Shown here one piece after another: positions 1 to 11,207 of a stretch of DNA of 45,311 bases. The translations under genes were made by a program, and so were the position numbers. This DNA comes from Priapulus caudatus (Eukaryota; Priapulida; Priapulimorpha; Priapulimorphida; Priapulidae). The notes beneath the pieces were generated by a model. The model saw only the letters and a program-made list of their open reading frames with translations. It made no database searches and was not told where the DNA came from. The stretch spans positions 82,685 to 127,995 of the forward strand of contig NW_014577936.1 in the NCBI RefSeq assembly GCF_000485595.1. The letters run 5' to 3'. Within the stretch, counting starts at the first letter, position 1. Each line of letters begins with the position of its first letter.

Positions 1-194
1 AACACACAAAACCCATCCCCCGTGACTCGGCGATCATTGGCGACCATGGCGACCACACCACGATGTCTGGCGTTTCCACCACGCTTATACCACGCTTATG
101 GCGACCTTGGCGCGCTCTGGGCCCATTTTCCGTCGCCGTAGCAGCGCAGTAAGGACGCCACCCCGGTGTGACGGGGGTATTAGATGATAAGAAA

Positions 195-314
195 TTTTAA
201 GATATTGGTAAGAAAGCATCCTGATCCTTCGGCATGTTACGGCGAAATCTTAGCTTTGCTGACTCTAAAACTTGGTCCCTAGCTTTTAAAACTATGGTTC
301 TGCCCATATTAGAA
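195..314 (+). pseudogene. LINE fragment A, left piece (RT C-terminal region)
   Basis: The + strand reads LRRNLSFADSKTW and then TMVLPILE, the conserved segment before the EYA-x-W-x-P motif in the C-terminal part of non-LTR retrotransposon reverse transcriptases. The frame is cut at 314 by a hAT-like element and resumes at 4609. The 5' limit is approximate. Confidence 0.75.
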
Positions 315-860
315 CAGTGCTCGAAATAAGCGTTGTCCGGTTGTCCGAGACAACCAGAATTTGCGCCGGACAACCTAACCAGTCTGTGACATTGTCCGGT
401 GGACAACCAAGAAAAATGTGACGAAAAACGCACTTTATTTATATTTTTCTGATCGCGAATTGAATTTCTTTCGGCTGTCGATCGGCCTGCATTGCGTCCA
501 TAGCTAGTGTTGTTTCGCGGCTTCTCATTGGTCAGCAATGCCATGTAATATGGGTGCTTTGGCCAATAAGTATGCGTATCACAACTCGGGTTTGTAGCGA
601 CAACAAATTTGACTCTGTGGACAAGTTTCATCGGTGAGTAAACAGGTAACTACTTATCGATCACTACAAACGCTTTTTCTGAAGAGACAAATGACTTGTT
701 GTTGGTAGATTTGTTGTGGCAGTGATGTAATCGAATCTGCCTGAGAGGTAAACATTGACTAACTGGACCGAGTGTGTCAGCGATAATAGAGGTATTCTAT
801 AGCTAGCCTAACCCGACCAGGCTGTGTGACTAACGTCAATATACAGGTATTCTAACCTTA

Positions 861-1300
861 AGCCCGGCGCACACGTGGCGATTTTTATCGACAGTACCGT
901 CGATTTTTATCGCTGGTACTGTCGATAAAAATCGCCACGTGTGCGCCACCCAGCGACAATTCAACCGTCTATCAGCGACATACCACTGTATGAACTGTAC
1001 GTGACCTGTTCAAACCACACCACGGGCGCTGCCAATATTTGATCACGTGCTTCAAATCATGCATTTGATTGGTTAATCCAAAAACTGTTGCCGAGATCCA
1101 TCGCCAGTGCGGCGCACACGTAGCGATTGTTCAGCGACTGGGCAACAAATATCAAACATGTTTGATATTCCAGCGACGAGTTTCTGCCGTCAAAATCGGT
1201 GACGCCGGGCAGCGCACACGTGGCGATTTCTCGGCGATTTTGTCGCCGGCAACAGAATCGCCGGTACTAGCGATAAAAATCGCCACGTGTGTGCCGGGCT
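861..1300. mobile_element. Harbinger-like MITE with TTA target duplication
   Basis: Terminal inverted repeats of about 31 bp begin AGCCCGGCGCACACGTGGCG and end with the complement, with one or two mismatches. TTA flanks both sides (858-860, 1301-1303), matching the 3-bp TWA target of PIF/Harbinger elements. The terminal motif GCGCACACGTNGCGAT recurs internally at about 922-949, 1111-1128 and 1210-1230. No coding frame of its own; non-autonomous. Confidence 0.8.
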
Positions 1301-1694
1301 TTAGCACAGTAGCAAATTACCAATACCGTTTCTTGGAGCTATAGCTAGCCATGTCAAACCATTTTAAACTTATTAAAAATTAAAAAACAAACATGCAGTG
1401 AGTCAGTAAGTATAGCTGTTCCAGTTGTTAAGAATGATCAATATCAATTTTGAAACAGACTTCTTAGGGTTGAGAAGAAAATTTTATTTTTTTATACAAA
1501 ACGGATTCTAGTCAAATGACAATGATTAAAGGAGCTTAGGTTTGGATTATAGACAAAGTTCTGTGTTCCATTGGCATTGATTCAATGAGACCTGGAATAC
1601 ATTTTGCATGATATATTCAGTTGCAGCTTGAATTTTTATTTAATTGGTATATAGTGATAATTGTAGCCAATGTCATTTAGTATCCAGTCATATG

Positions 1695-1781
1695 AGTCAC
1701 ACTGCAATAATATTTGTATACATCTGAATGATCTGATCATAAGTGGACCAATTGATAATAATATTATTGCAGTATGACTCA
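1695..1781. repeat. Short inverted repeat with 22-bp arms
   Basis: Arms starting TGAGTCACACTGCAATAATA (1695 on) and ending at 1781 with the near-complement flank a spacer of about 40 bp. Origin unknown; it may be a small hairpin MITE. Confidence 0.5.
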
Positions 1782-2596
1782 TTAAGTATGAGTGAATGCC
1801 CTGAAACCCGATGTCTTGCATTTTTATAAAAAAAATTTCGCTAATGTCAAGACTCATGCAAAAGAAGATTAACTAGTCACGATGACCGTCCTGATTCATG
1901 CAAAGTTTTAAGTTTACAGGTTGAAATAAAATAAATTTAAAGATATCACTCCTACAGTATGTTTTTGGGCAGTGGCGTAGTTGTGGTAGGGTCCCTATAT
2001 ATACAGAGAGTTGCGACAACCCAGGATTTGACGCCATATTGTTTCCAAATGGATCCACACCGCTGCCGCTCAAGTACAGCGCTGTATGGATACGCTGTAC
2101 AATGGTCCGTAGTAATTAATTAGACTAATCGTGCTTCAATAAACTCAAAATTCACAGAGATTATAGCTAAGACATGTGTCTATGTGTATCTAGATTTCTA
2201 GAAATGTTACTCAAATCGTTCGCGCCATATGATAGTTTAATTATACACTTTCTTACCGCCCATAGCCGTGCATATATATTAGCCTGTGCGATACCGCGCG
2301 TAGATACTTGTTATAATTAATTAAACCACTCACGCTTCAATAAACTCAAGAATCACAGATATCTTAGATAACACATGTGTTTATATGTATCTAGATTTCT
2401 AGAAATGTAACTCAAATCGTTCGCACCATAATAATATTATGATAGTTTAATTGTACACTTTCTTACCGCCCATAGCCGTGCGTATATTAGCCTATGTGCG
2501 ATACCCCTCGTAGATACTTGCTAATTAATTAAACCACTTTACATTACACGACAACACCCGATAGCGATTTTTAATATTACCGATTTATTATGCTTG

Positions 2597-2705
2597 CATG
2601 CGTGCATGCGTGTGTGCGTGCTTGTGCATGTGCACGTAGACGTGCGTGCGTGTGCACGTACACGTGCGTGCATGAGCGTGTGCATACGTGTGCAAGTACA
2701 CGTGT
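2597..2705. repeat. Alternating purine-pyrimidine low-complexity tract
   Basis: An irregular run of TGCG/TGCA/CACG steps of about 110 bp inside the foldback element. The composition favours Z-DNA; no unit period is clear. Confidence 0.7.
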
Positions 2706-2799
2706 GTTATCTATGACCTATGTGATTCTTGAGTTTATTGAAGCGCGAGTGGTTTAATTAATTATAGCAAGTATCTACGCGCGGTATCGCACAGGCTAA

Positions 2800-3324
2800 C
2801 AGTGTTCTCATTAGGAACCGGCCACCGGCCGAATTGACCGTCTACTCTGCTGTTTTGGCCGGTTACAATTGGCTCAAGTATGATATTTAAAAAAAAATCA
2901 TAATTTTTATTTTTTTATTTGCATTTAGTTTGCTCTAATTATTCTCCAAAGTGAAAGTGTTTTATGAGCTACTACTAATAAATCAGTTGAGTATATTTGT
3001 ATGCATGTTATGTGCACAAGAAGCATTATTTTGTTTTTGAGTAATGCTATTTAGATACTTGTCTAACTCTTATAATTACTAAATCGTCATAATTTGGAAA
3101 CTTTTGGTGAACTCTGAATGTACCAGGAGAAACCAAATTGGAAAAAAGGAACATACTGTAATCCAAATGTGTCTGTTTACTGCAGCTCAGAATACACCAG
3201 ATTGCATCTCAGAGCATCTAGGTTTTAAAAAAAAATTGGGAGGGGGTACCCCCAAACATCGCCAGGGCCTGTTGCAAAAGCATTTCAGCCTGTTACTATA
3301 GTATAAAAGATAATGAAAACCCTG
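2800..3324. mobile_element. hAT-like MITE with 6-bp GGCTAA duplication
   Basis: It begins CAGTGTTCTCATTAG and ends GATAATGAAAACCCTG (imperfect inverted repeats). GGCTAA flanks both sides (2794-2799, 3325-3330). The uninterrupted sequence, ending in one GGCTAA followed by TATATATGCACGG, is present in another module of the same foldback element at about 3525-3545, which confirms the insertion. Confidence 0.75.
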
Positions 3325-4608
3325 GGCTAATATATGCACGGCTATGGGCGATAAGAAAGTGTATAATTAAACTGTCATATGGCGCGAACGATTTGAGTAA
3401 CATTTCTAGAAATCTAGATACATATAAACACATGTGTTATCTATGATCTCTGTGATTCTTGAGTTTATTGAAGCGCGAGTGGTTTAATTAATTATAGCAA
3501 GTATCTACGCGCGGTATCGCACAGGCTAATATATATGCACGGCTATCGGCGGTAAGAAAGTGTATAATTAAACTATCATATGGCGCGAACGATTTGAGTA
3601 ACATTTCTAGAAATCTAGATACACATAGACACATGTCTTAGCTATAATCTCTGTGAATTTTGAGTTTAGTGAAGCACGATTAGTCTAATTAATTACTACG
3701 GACCATTGTACAGCGTATCCATACAGCGCTGAACTTGAGCGGCAGCGGTGTGGATCCATTTGGAAACAACATGGCGTCCACCGATCACGTGACTGATTTT
3801 TTCTGACTCGTCATACATGTCGCAACTCTATATAAAGGGACTCTAGTTGGAGGGGGGATCCATGTTGATCCGAGTTAAAAAAAAAGAATTGTTCTACTAA
3901 AAAGTGAATTGTCGTAGTCAGAATGAAGGCTGTACATGTATTCAAAGGTGCCGCAAATACCATCTCCTGCGATCTACATTTTCAAAATTTTCTGGGGAAG
4001 GACCCCCATACTTCCCCGCCTGTTTTTCACCCCCTTCCTTGGAATCCTAGACCCGCCACTGAACAATTACATCAGGGAAAAAAATATAATTTATTGTTCG
4101 GGGCCTACTCTTCAAGCTCGCGTGCATGAAAATAGCACTCTAAAATTTGGTTTGCATTGAACTCTATGCAAATTTATGGGGGCTCTTTTTGGCATTTCCA
4201 GGGCTCTTTTTGGCATTTCGGGGGCTAAATCGCCCCGAGCCCCCGTGTATTTTTTTAACTGAATTACATATCTTGGGAGCAGAGAACAATGAACAAAAAT
4301 GTCGCCTTTTCACATGGCGCCAAAACAAAGATTGCAGAGCTGAGAGGTAGAGGAGCCGTAGGGTGTGGAGAGGGAGGCGGAGGAGCCATTAAAATATTAA
4401 GTCATCCACTATTTTGCGCAGTTCGCTGTTTTTGGGCCCCCTTGTTAAAAAATCCTGGCTACGCCACTGTTTTTGGGTGTTTTCTGATCATATTATTATG
4501 TGATTGAAAATAGGAGATTTGGGGATCTTTTTTGGGACAACCAGAAATTGTTGCGGACAACCTGATTTAATTTGATTTGATACATTTTTTCCCTTATTTC
4601 GAGCACTG

Positions 4609-5035
4609 TAGAATATGCTTTGCCAGGCTGGTGCCCCTATAGACTTCAGAACTGCTCTAAATTGGACACCATTCAGCATAAAAGCTGCGAGATGGGTTTC
4701 CAGAAACTATGATGATAGTGTTGATGTTGTTTTGGCTCGTCTTGAATGGCCTCCTCTTCGTGTCCGCTTTCTTCATTCAAAACTCAACTTTCTATAAAAT
4801 TTATCATGGTGAGATGAAAATTGGCATTCCCTCTTGCTTAATGAAGCCTGTTTGCTGCACCTGCTCATCTGAGCGTGTTCACTGTTTTCGGCATGTACAA
4901 AATTCCAAGTATCCTTTTAAGTTTAGCTTCTTTGTTTCTGTGATTCCGTTTTGGAATTCACTGCCTTCATCCTTAGTAAATAGCAAATTTACAACTTTCT
5001 TCGCTGCGATCCGCAGTGTGGATCTACCAACTTGA
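4609..5035 (+). pseudogene. LINE fragment A, right piece (ORF C-terminus)
   Basis: This continues fragment A: YALPGWCPY, AARWVSRNY and, near the end, WNSLPSSLVNS, the usual terminal motifs of CR1/jockey-like LINE proteins. At least two single-base frameshifts (near 4679 and 4793) break the frame. It is a decayed copy. The piece is the 3' end of one LINE lying upstream of the RT core of another. Confidence 0.8.
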
Positions 5036-5210
5036 TCCACCTCTCTCTCCATCTTCGTTATAGTCCCCAGGACTTTTGAAGATTAACACTTATGAGGCTT
5101 ATGAGGTTATAACTGTGTATAGACTAATCTATAGTCACTAGTATTACTAACTATCATGTGTGCCTAATATCTTTGTGAACTGGAAGCATGAACTTGTCTT
5201 TACCAAGCAA

Positions 5211-6570
5211 TAATTCCCAAAGACATGAAATCAGCAAGGGTCATACCATTACACAAAAAGAATAGCAAAACAGAACCTGGAAGGCCTATAGGCCTGTGTC
5301 AATCTTATGTGTCATGTCCAAAGTTCAGGAGTGATTGGCGTATAAACTAAAATCAAGTAGAGGTATATTTCTGGGTTAATTCATTAATTACGATACGAAT
5401 TCCAATCGGGTTTTCAACCAACTTTCTTAACTGACATGTGTTTAATCCATTTAACTGATTACGTTCGTAATAAGTCTGAGAAAGGAAATCGAGCTGGCAT
5501 GCTTTTATTAGCTCTTCAAAAAGCATTTAATACCATTGACCGCTCCATTTTACTAACCAAGCTAAAAGTGATAGGAATGGGTAGTGAGACTGTGAAATGG
5601 TTCGATGCTTATCCCTCTGGTTGAAGTTGGGTAACAGATGTGGGAGGTACCTTTTCTAATAGCTCGACAATATTGCAAATACCACACGGGTCAATTTCGG
5701 ATCTATTGCATTAATATATATGTTATTAAAATATAGCAAACGAGTTAATGTCAAGCTTTTATTATATGCTGACGATTCAGCCTTCGTAGTTACATGAACA
5801 GAGATGTACAGGCTATACAGAAAGAATTGCAATCGGGTAGAATGGCTCAATGGGAATAATTTATCGCTACACTTAGGGAAAACGGAAAGATATTTATTTC
5901 GGAACTATAAAGAAACTCGGTGAAAGTCCAAATTCAAACATTAGATGTAATGGTGTGGCAATTGCATATATTTAAACATACAGTTAGGTATCTAGGAATA
6001 GACCTCGATGATACCATGAGTGGAGAGATAACTAGGAATAAGGTTGTAAAAAATGTTAACAATAGATTGAAATTTCTTTCTAGAAAACCAAAGTATTTAA
6101 ACAAATTAAGTATAAGTTATAACTTATACTATAAGATTACTCGTTTCTGCTTTAATTCAAAGTCATGTTCATTATGCATGTAGTATCTGGTATAGTACTA
6201 GTAGTCTTACAAAGGGTATAAGGTCTAAGTTGCAAATGTTCCAAAATAGAGCTGTAAGACGTGTTCTCAATTTTGTGACTATCTAGAGCACATATGTCAC
6301 GGGTACTAGAGTTCAAGGCTGTAAATTTAGTACCCGTAGTGTAGAGTATTGAAGCTAAAGGGTAATGGTGTCTTTAAAATATTAAATAATCTCAGTCCAC
6401 GGTATATGACAAGCATTCAACGTTAACATCTGAAGTCCACAGTTTCAATAGCAGGGAAGATGAGATGTCAGTATTCAAACCAAGAGCAGTTGAAAACCCC
6501 ATTTTACTTATAATGCACTTGAGGCTTGGACCTCGCTGCAACAACATATTAGGACAAATACTAAAATACT
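5211..6570 (+). pseudogene. LINE B: degenerate non-LTR reverse transcriptase
   Basis: In order: ARVIPLHKKNSKTEPGRPIG (fingers), CLIHLTDYVR, LLLALQKAFNTIDRSILL, LLYADDSAFVV (catalytic YADD), VEWLNGNNLSLHLGKTE, VRYLGIDLDD and FQNRAVRRVLNF. This order is that of CR1/jockey-like LINE reverse transcriptases. The first catalytic Asp of the LxDLxKAFDT motif is Ala, and frameshifts and stops break the frame many times, so it is dead. The endonuclease half is not seen. Limits are approximate. Confidence 0.8.
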
Positions 6571-8320
6571 GTATTATTATAGTTTAAAGTATGATGTTGT
6601 AAATGTAATGGAAAGGGGTTACGACGTTGCAGCGGAGAAGTTCGAATTTCACTAGTGAATCAAATCGTAAATAGTGTAGAAGAAATGTATGAATTATGTA
6701 AAAAAAAAAGTATAACTTTTGCAAATTGCTAACTTGTATATTTCGATTTTTTGTGTATATATATCCTTGGTAGTTATCTAAATTTTTTAATTTGAAATAC
6801 ATTGTAACAGTTTATGTATGGATAATTACCTAAATAAATTAATGAAAAAAATGAAATAATTGTAACGCGCATAGTGGTAACTGGTACATAGTGGAGTAGG
6901 CTGTGCGCAGTTTCGCCCCCTGTGACCAACTAACTCTGAGTATCAGATGTCTGTCAACCTTCCTGTCTTATTTAGGGCATAGTTAATGAGCTAGGATTCT
7001 GTGCAACTAACTACTCTTCAGCTGCGCAGCTAAGCTGCTTCCTGGTGCAGTGTGGATATAGATTCAGGCCGCAGCTGTCGCCTGGTGCGTCTAGTTCCCT
7101 ACTGTACAGCTCCATGCCCATTGCCGGACGCTTTCTGTGGAGTATATATACGTATGTGGGGATAGTGGAGGGGTCCTCATAGATGGAGGGGTCGTGTGAT
7201 TTGTTTGTGCGGCAACGGTTGTGATGGTGAGGTCGTGGGATGCTTACTCATTGCTCGTGTGAATGCGTATACGCGTACATGTAACATGAGCACTTCATGT
7301 TTTTACAATGTCATCTCTGTTACGACATTGCTGAGCTGCTGGCATTCTTTGTCTCTCGTTCTCTTACTTGGCTGGGAATTGTGAATCAATGAGTCAGAAC
7401 ACTGTCACGCCACATCCCGTGTAAAATAAAATGGGCGTTGTCTGCACGAATGTTTGATGTACGTGAGGATCCCTAAAATGTTTATGGCCTATATTTTCAA
7501 TTAGTAGGTTGATGAGGGGCTTTCATAGTCAGTACACCCACTCCGTATATCTTGCGCAAGTCTTGCTATGGCCATGCATCTAGGTCAGTACGTTCTAACA
7601 TGTAGTAACATAGGTGATGTGTGTCTTCCTATGAGATTCGCGTGTCAACATTCGAAATGTGCCTACAACAGAGCTCTGAAGTATACAGCACGATTATGCA
7701 CTTCACAACCATGGGTTCCCAATGATTAGCTGCTTGTTTCCAATTGTTTTCTACTGATGTACAGCCGGTGGGCCTAAATCATATCCATTTGGGTGCATCC
7801 CACGTTCTTGACGTACAAGTAGTTGGCCGTTCGTAAGGTGTTTGTCATAGTTGTGAACCGATGCCTAGTGGTTCCTCTAGTGTAGCTAGATGTAACTGCT
7901 GTTCCGACAAACACAAGTATGGAGCACACAGCTACAACTGCTTAGTATGGAGTTTTGGAGAAATTTGGGAAACAGCATGGCTATAGAGTTTAGAAGCAGT
8001 ATGCATTGCTTTGCAATGTTAAGTGAAAGTACAAGTAAAGTGAAGTCAATGTAAGTAAGTAAAGTACAGCACTCAGTCAGCAGTAGCCCACCACGTTCAG
8101 TTATCATGTTTACTGCCGATCTCACCCAAGCAGTCCATCCATACAGGGCGTAATATATATATATACAATAAGCAGGAAACGCATATATATTGAACCATCA
8201 ACCCCTAGGCCTAGAGTCAGGGAGAATTACCTGCTCCACTTGCCTAGTTAACGAGGTAATTAAGGTGGGAACGTACTGCCATATAAATGATAGCAAAAAC
8301 CAAAAAGTTGACTAGTTGTA
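6571..8320. other. No gene recognised
   Basis: Only short chance frames, no splice-linked coding motif and no clear repeat. AT-rich at 6570-6860, mixed composition after that, with a short (AT)n at about 8150-8165. Confidence 0.5.
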
Positions 8321-9380
8321 TCCCCCGCGACGAAGTCGGCGGGGACACTATGTTTTCATGTCTCTCCAGCCACCGCCGCTCGGTCCGCCGCAGAGAATTT
8401 CCTTTCCGCTCTATAACTCGACCCCTAATTGACCTAGCGTGACATAAACTTGGTATACTTACACATTTTGGGGAGAAGGTGAGCAGCGTACCAAAACCAG
8501 GTCACTGCGACCTTTATTTGACCTTTACCTTGACCTTGATCATATTTCCCTTCTGCTCTCTAACTCGGCCCCTAATTGACCTAGCGCTACCAAATTTGGT
8601 ATACTTACACATCTTGGGGAGAAGGTGAGCAGCGTACCAAAACCAGGTCACTGCGACCTTTATTTGACCTTTACCTTGACCTTGATCATATTTCCCTTTC
8701 GCTCTGTAACTCGGCCCCTAATTGACCTAGCGCTACCAAACTAGGTATACTTACACATCTTGGGAAGAAGGTGTGCAGCGTACCAAAACCAGTTTGCTGC
8801 GACCTTTATTTGACCTTGACCTTGACCTTGATCATATTTCCCTTCCGCTCTATGACTCGGCCCCTAATTGACCTAGCGCTACCAAACTTGGTATACTTAC
8901 ACATCTTGGGGAGAAGGTGTGCTGCGTACCAAAACCAGTTTGCTGCGACCTTTATTTGACCTTGACCTTGACCTTGATCATATTTCCCTTCCACTCTATG
9001 ACTCGGCCCCTAATTGACCTAGTGCTACCAAACTTGGTATACTTACACATCTTCTGGAGAAGGTCTGTCGCATACCAAAACATAGGTCACTGCGGCTTTT
9101 TATTTTGACCTTGACCTTGATCATAATTTCCCTTCAACTCTAATAACTCTGGGCCGCTAAAATCTGACCTAGCGCGACGCTAACTTGTATACTTACACAT
9201 CTTTGGGAGAAGCGTGTGTCGCGTACCAAACAGCAGGTGCACTGCAACCTTGACGCTTGACCTTGACCTTCATCATATTTCCCTCCGCTCTATAAACTCG
9301 GCCGCCCTAATTGACCAGCGCGACGCAAACTTCCGTATACTTACACATCATTGGGGAGAAAACACGGGGCATACCATGTA
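8321..9380. repeat. 146-bp satellite array, about 6-7 copies
   Basis: The phrase ATCATATTTCCCT recurs at about 8538, 8684, 8830 and 8976, a period of 146 bp. Each unit also holds CCCCTAATTGACC and TATACTTACACATCTT. The three to four central copies are nearly identical; copies after 9060 are diverged by small indels. The array is preceded at about 8322-8346 by the GC-rich hairpin CCCCCGCGACGAAGTCGGCG. ACCTTG direct repeats vary in number between units. Confidence 0.9.
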
Positions 9381-9578
9381 GGTTGGCAGACAACTGCACT
9401 ATGTCTAGTTAATTTTAAGTTACGCATAGCGCCAACTCTGAACAGGAATCTCGCATACCCACAATGAGTTTCAGCCTCGCGAGACTGAAATTACCAAACA
9501 CGACGGATGGATTTTCCTCACCACCTTGCGAGACCGAAAATTCAGTGAGACCGACCCCGCACACGGGTGACTTCGTGC

Positions 9579-9868
9579 TGAGCACGGAGCGTGAGCTTCG
9601 TGCTGCAGCAATGGAGGCGTGAGCTTCGTGCTGAGCATCCGGAGCGGAAGGTTTGTACTGAGGCCACGGGAGCGTGAGCTTCGTGCTGAGCATGGAGCGT
9701 GAGCTTCGTGCTGAGCATGGAGCGTGAGCTTCGTGCTGAGCATGGAGCGTGAGGTGCTGAGCATGGAGCGTGAGCTTCGTGCTGAGCATGGAGCGTGAGC
9801 TTCGTGCTGAGCGTGAAGCGTGAGGTGCTGAGCATGGAGCGTGAGCTTCGTGCTGAGCATGAACCTCA
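9579..9868. repeat. 25-bp minisatellite
   Basis: Tandem copies of GAGCTTCGTGCTGAGCATGG plus AGCGT, with a few shortened units lacking the CTTCGT part and some diverged units at 9600-9690. Because 25 is not a multiple of three, each reverse-strand frame cycles through three peptide repeats, which explains the long overlapping reverse frames here. A G10 run follows at about 9881-9890. Confidence 0.9.
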
Positions 9869-10305
9869 CACTGTGTGTGGGGGGGGGGGCTTAATGTGCA
9901 CGTAAGCGTAAAGAGCTGGTAGTAAACTACACCAGAGATGCGCATGTGGTTATGTGCACATGTGTGTGCTGTTCGCTGGTGTACACTGGAGTTGCTGTGT
10001 CTATAATTCGGTCTGCCATTTATGACTATCACAGCTACCCTCTCCCGGGTAAAGAGAACTCCTATGGCTGGGCTGTTCGTTGAAAGACTGGTATGTGGCT
10101 GGGCGTGTAAATATTTATTCAGCAAGTTCACGCGCATTTCTATATAAGCTACTAAGAGTAAGAAATGCCGTTCCAAGTGTGCGAAATATATCAGTTATTT
10201 GCTTAGCCCATTTGTCTTGTGCAAATGTACATTTTAGTGTGTATTTGACTGAATGTGTTGTATTTCAAAATTACTACTTATATGGCCTGTTCGTAAGTTA
10301 TCATC

Positions 10306-10344
10306 AGGAGTGAATAATAGAGATTATCTCTATCATTCACTCCT
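10306..10344. mobile_element. Palindromic mini-element (AGGAGT...ACTCCT), 39 bp
   Basis: A near-perfect palindrome with AGGAGTGAAT at one end and ATTCACTCCT at the other. Flanks are GTTATCAT plus C on the left and GTTATTAT on the right, an 8-bp duplication with one mismatch. This is the same arrangement as the element at 11165-11207. Confidence 0.65.
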
Positions 10345-10935
10345 GTTATTATGAACTCTGTCTTTCCTGGGGAGCAAAACATTCTGTCAACCTATATGGA
10401 ACAATTACTTTGATATCAGGGCAAAATACTAAAAGCGCATAAACCTTGAAGGACACGAAGCGTTCGTGTGATTTTGGTATTACATTTGCCAGGCTTACGA
10501 TCTCATCGTTCCCTCTATGATATATTACACTCATACTCGTGACAAAACCCCTACCTCCTGACATGTTCCGCGTGTGTTTGTAAAAAAATACTATACGTAT
10601 CATCAAGCTTTTATTTGATAGAAGTGTGTCTAGAATAGTTGAAAACTAAACCGGCCAAACCGTTTGCTTGGTATGGGAAATCTGTGAGGTTTGTTTTGGT
10701 CAAACGAAATGGCTACTAATACTGGCCCAAACTACATAGTGAAGTGAAGGCAGTAGTAACCAAGCAAAGCAAATAGTGCAACCGCAATGCAAACAGCATG
10801 CAGGCCAGGCCAGTACACGGCTGTTTCTAACCAGGTCATTTGTTGTGACTGAACATGCGATTTGTATTCAGAACAAGTTTTGCTCCGAGTCATTTTTACC
10901 ACACAGAACACCGGGGTAAAGGGCGTGAAACCTGA

Positions 10936-11164
10936 GCGTGACTCATCCGTGTATTACATGCCCCTAAATTTAATATGAAGAGTCGTACGTGTACTGCTAA
11001 TACGGTATACCTGCCCGGTGCTGTTATACCTCCGCTGTTGAAGAATCATCAGCAGTTTTAAACAGAATTGAATAAGATTGATTGGCATTTAAAAGCGCGT
11101 GACTCATCCATGTATTACATGCCCCTAAATTTAATATGAAGAGCCGTACGTGTACTGCTAATAC
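10936..11164. repeat. Direct duplication of a 68-bp segment, 161 bp apart
   Basis: 10936-11003 and 11097-11164 are nearly identical (two substitutions seen), both ending CTGCTAATAC. The second copy is interrupted directly after GCTAATAC by a palindromic insertion. Confidence 0.9.
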
Positions 11165-11207
11165 CAGGAGTAAGATAATATAGGATATCCTATATTATCT
11201 TACTCCT
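11165..11207. mobile_element. Perfect 42-bp palindrome inserted with 8-bp duplication
   Basis: 11166-11207 is an exact palindrome (21-bp arms, no loop) with AGGAGTAAG and CTTACTCCT ends, preceded by one extra C. GCTAATAC flanks it on both sides (11157-11164, 11208-11215). The same site without the insertion lies at 10996-11003 followed by GGTATACCTG, matching GTGATACCTG after the insertion. Confidence 0.85.

Larger units (their letters stand above)
1991..3841. mobile_element. Foldback-type element with long composite inverted arms
   Basis: The outer ends GTCCCTATATA and TATAAAGGGAC are inverted. The arms contain the same sub-modules in opposite orientation: a GGATCCACACCGCTGCCGCT segment (2049 on, and 3738-3757 reversed) and roughly 200-bp modules around TTTCTAGAAATCTAGAT (2189, 2391, 3391, 3603). 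A third arm-type module at 2703-2799 is split from its partner by the insertion at 2800-3324. No coding frame. Boundaries are good to a few bases. Confidence 0.7.
315..4608. mobile_element. hAT-like DNA transposon shell, 4.3 kb, inserted in LINE A
   Basis: The ends are perfect 16-bp inverted repeats, CAGTGCTCGAAATAAG at 315-330 and its complement at 4593-4608. They are flanked by a 5-bp duplication TAGAA (310-314, 4609-4613). Removing the element and one TAGAA restores the LINE frame across the junction (ILE joined to YALPGW). Subterminal GACAACC/GGTTGTC motifs occur at both ends. No transposase frame was seen. Much of its length is later nested insertions (861-1300 and 1991-3841). Confidence 0.8.

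Noticed and set aside
8321-9380. CRISPR-like regular repeats
   Set aside because: Repeats are contiguous 146-bp units without unique spacers, in a eukaryotic genome.
9415-10176. 253-codon reverse frame with HAQHEAHAPCSAR repeats
   Set aside because: Created by the 25-bp minisatellite; no domain, no splice context.
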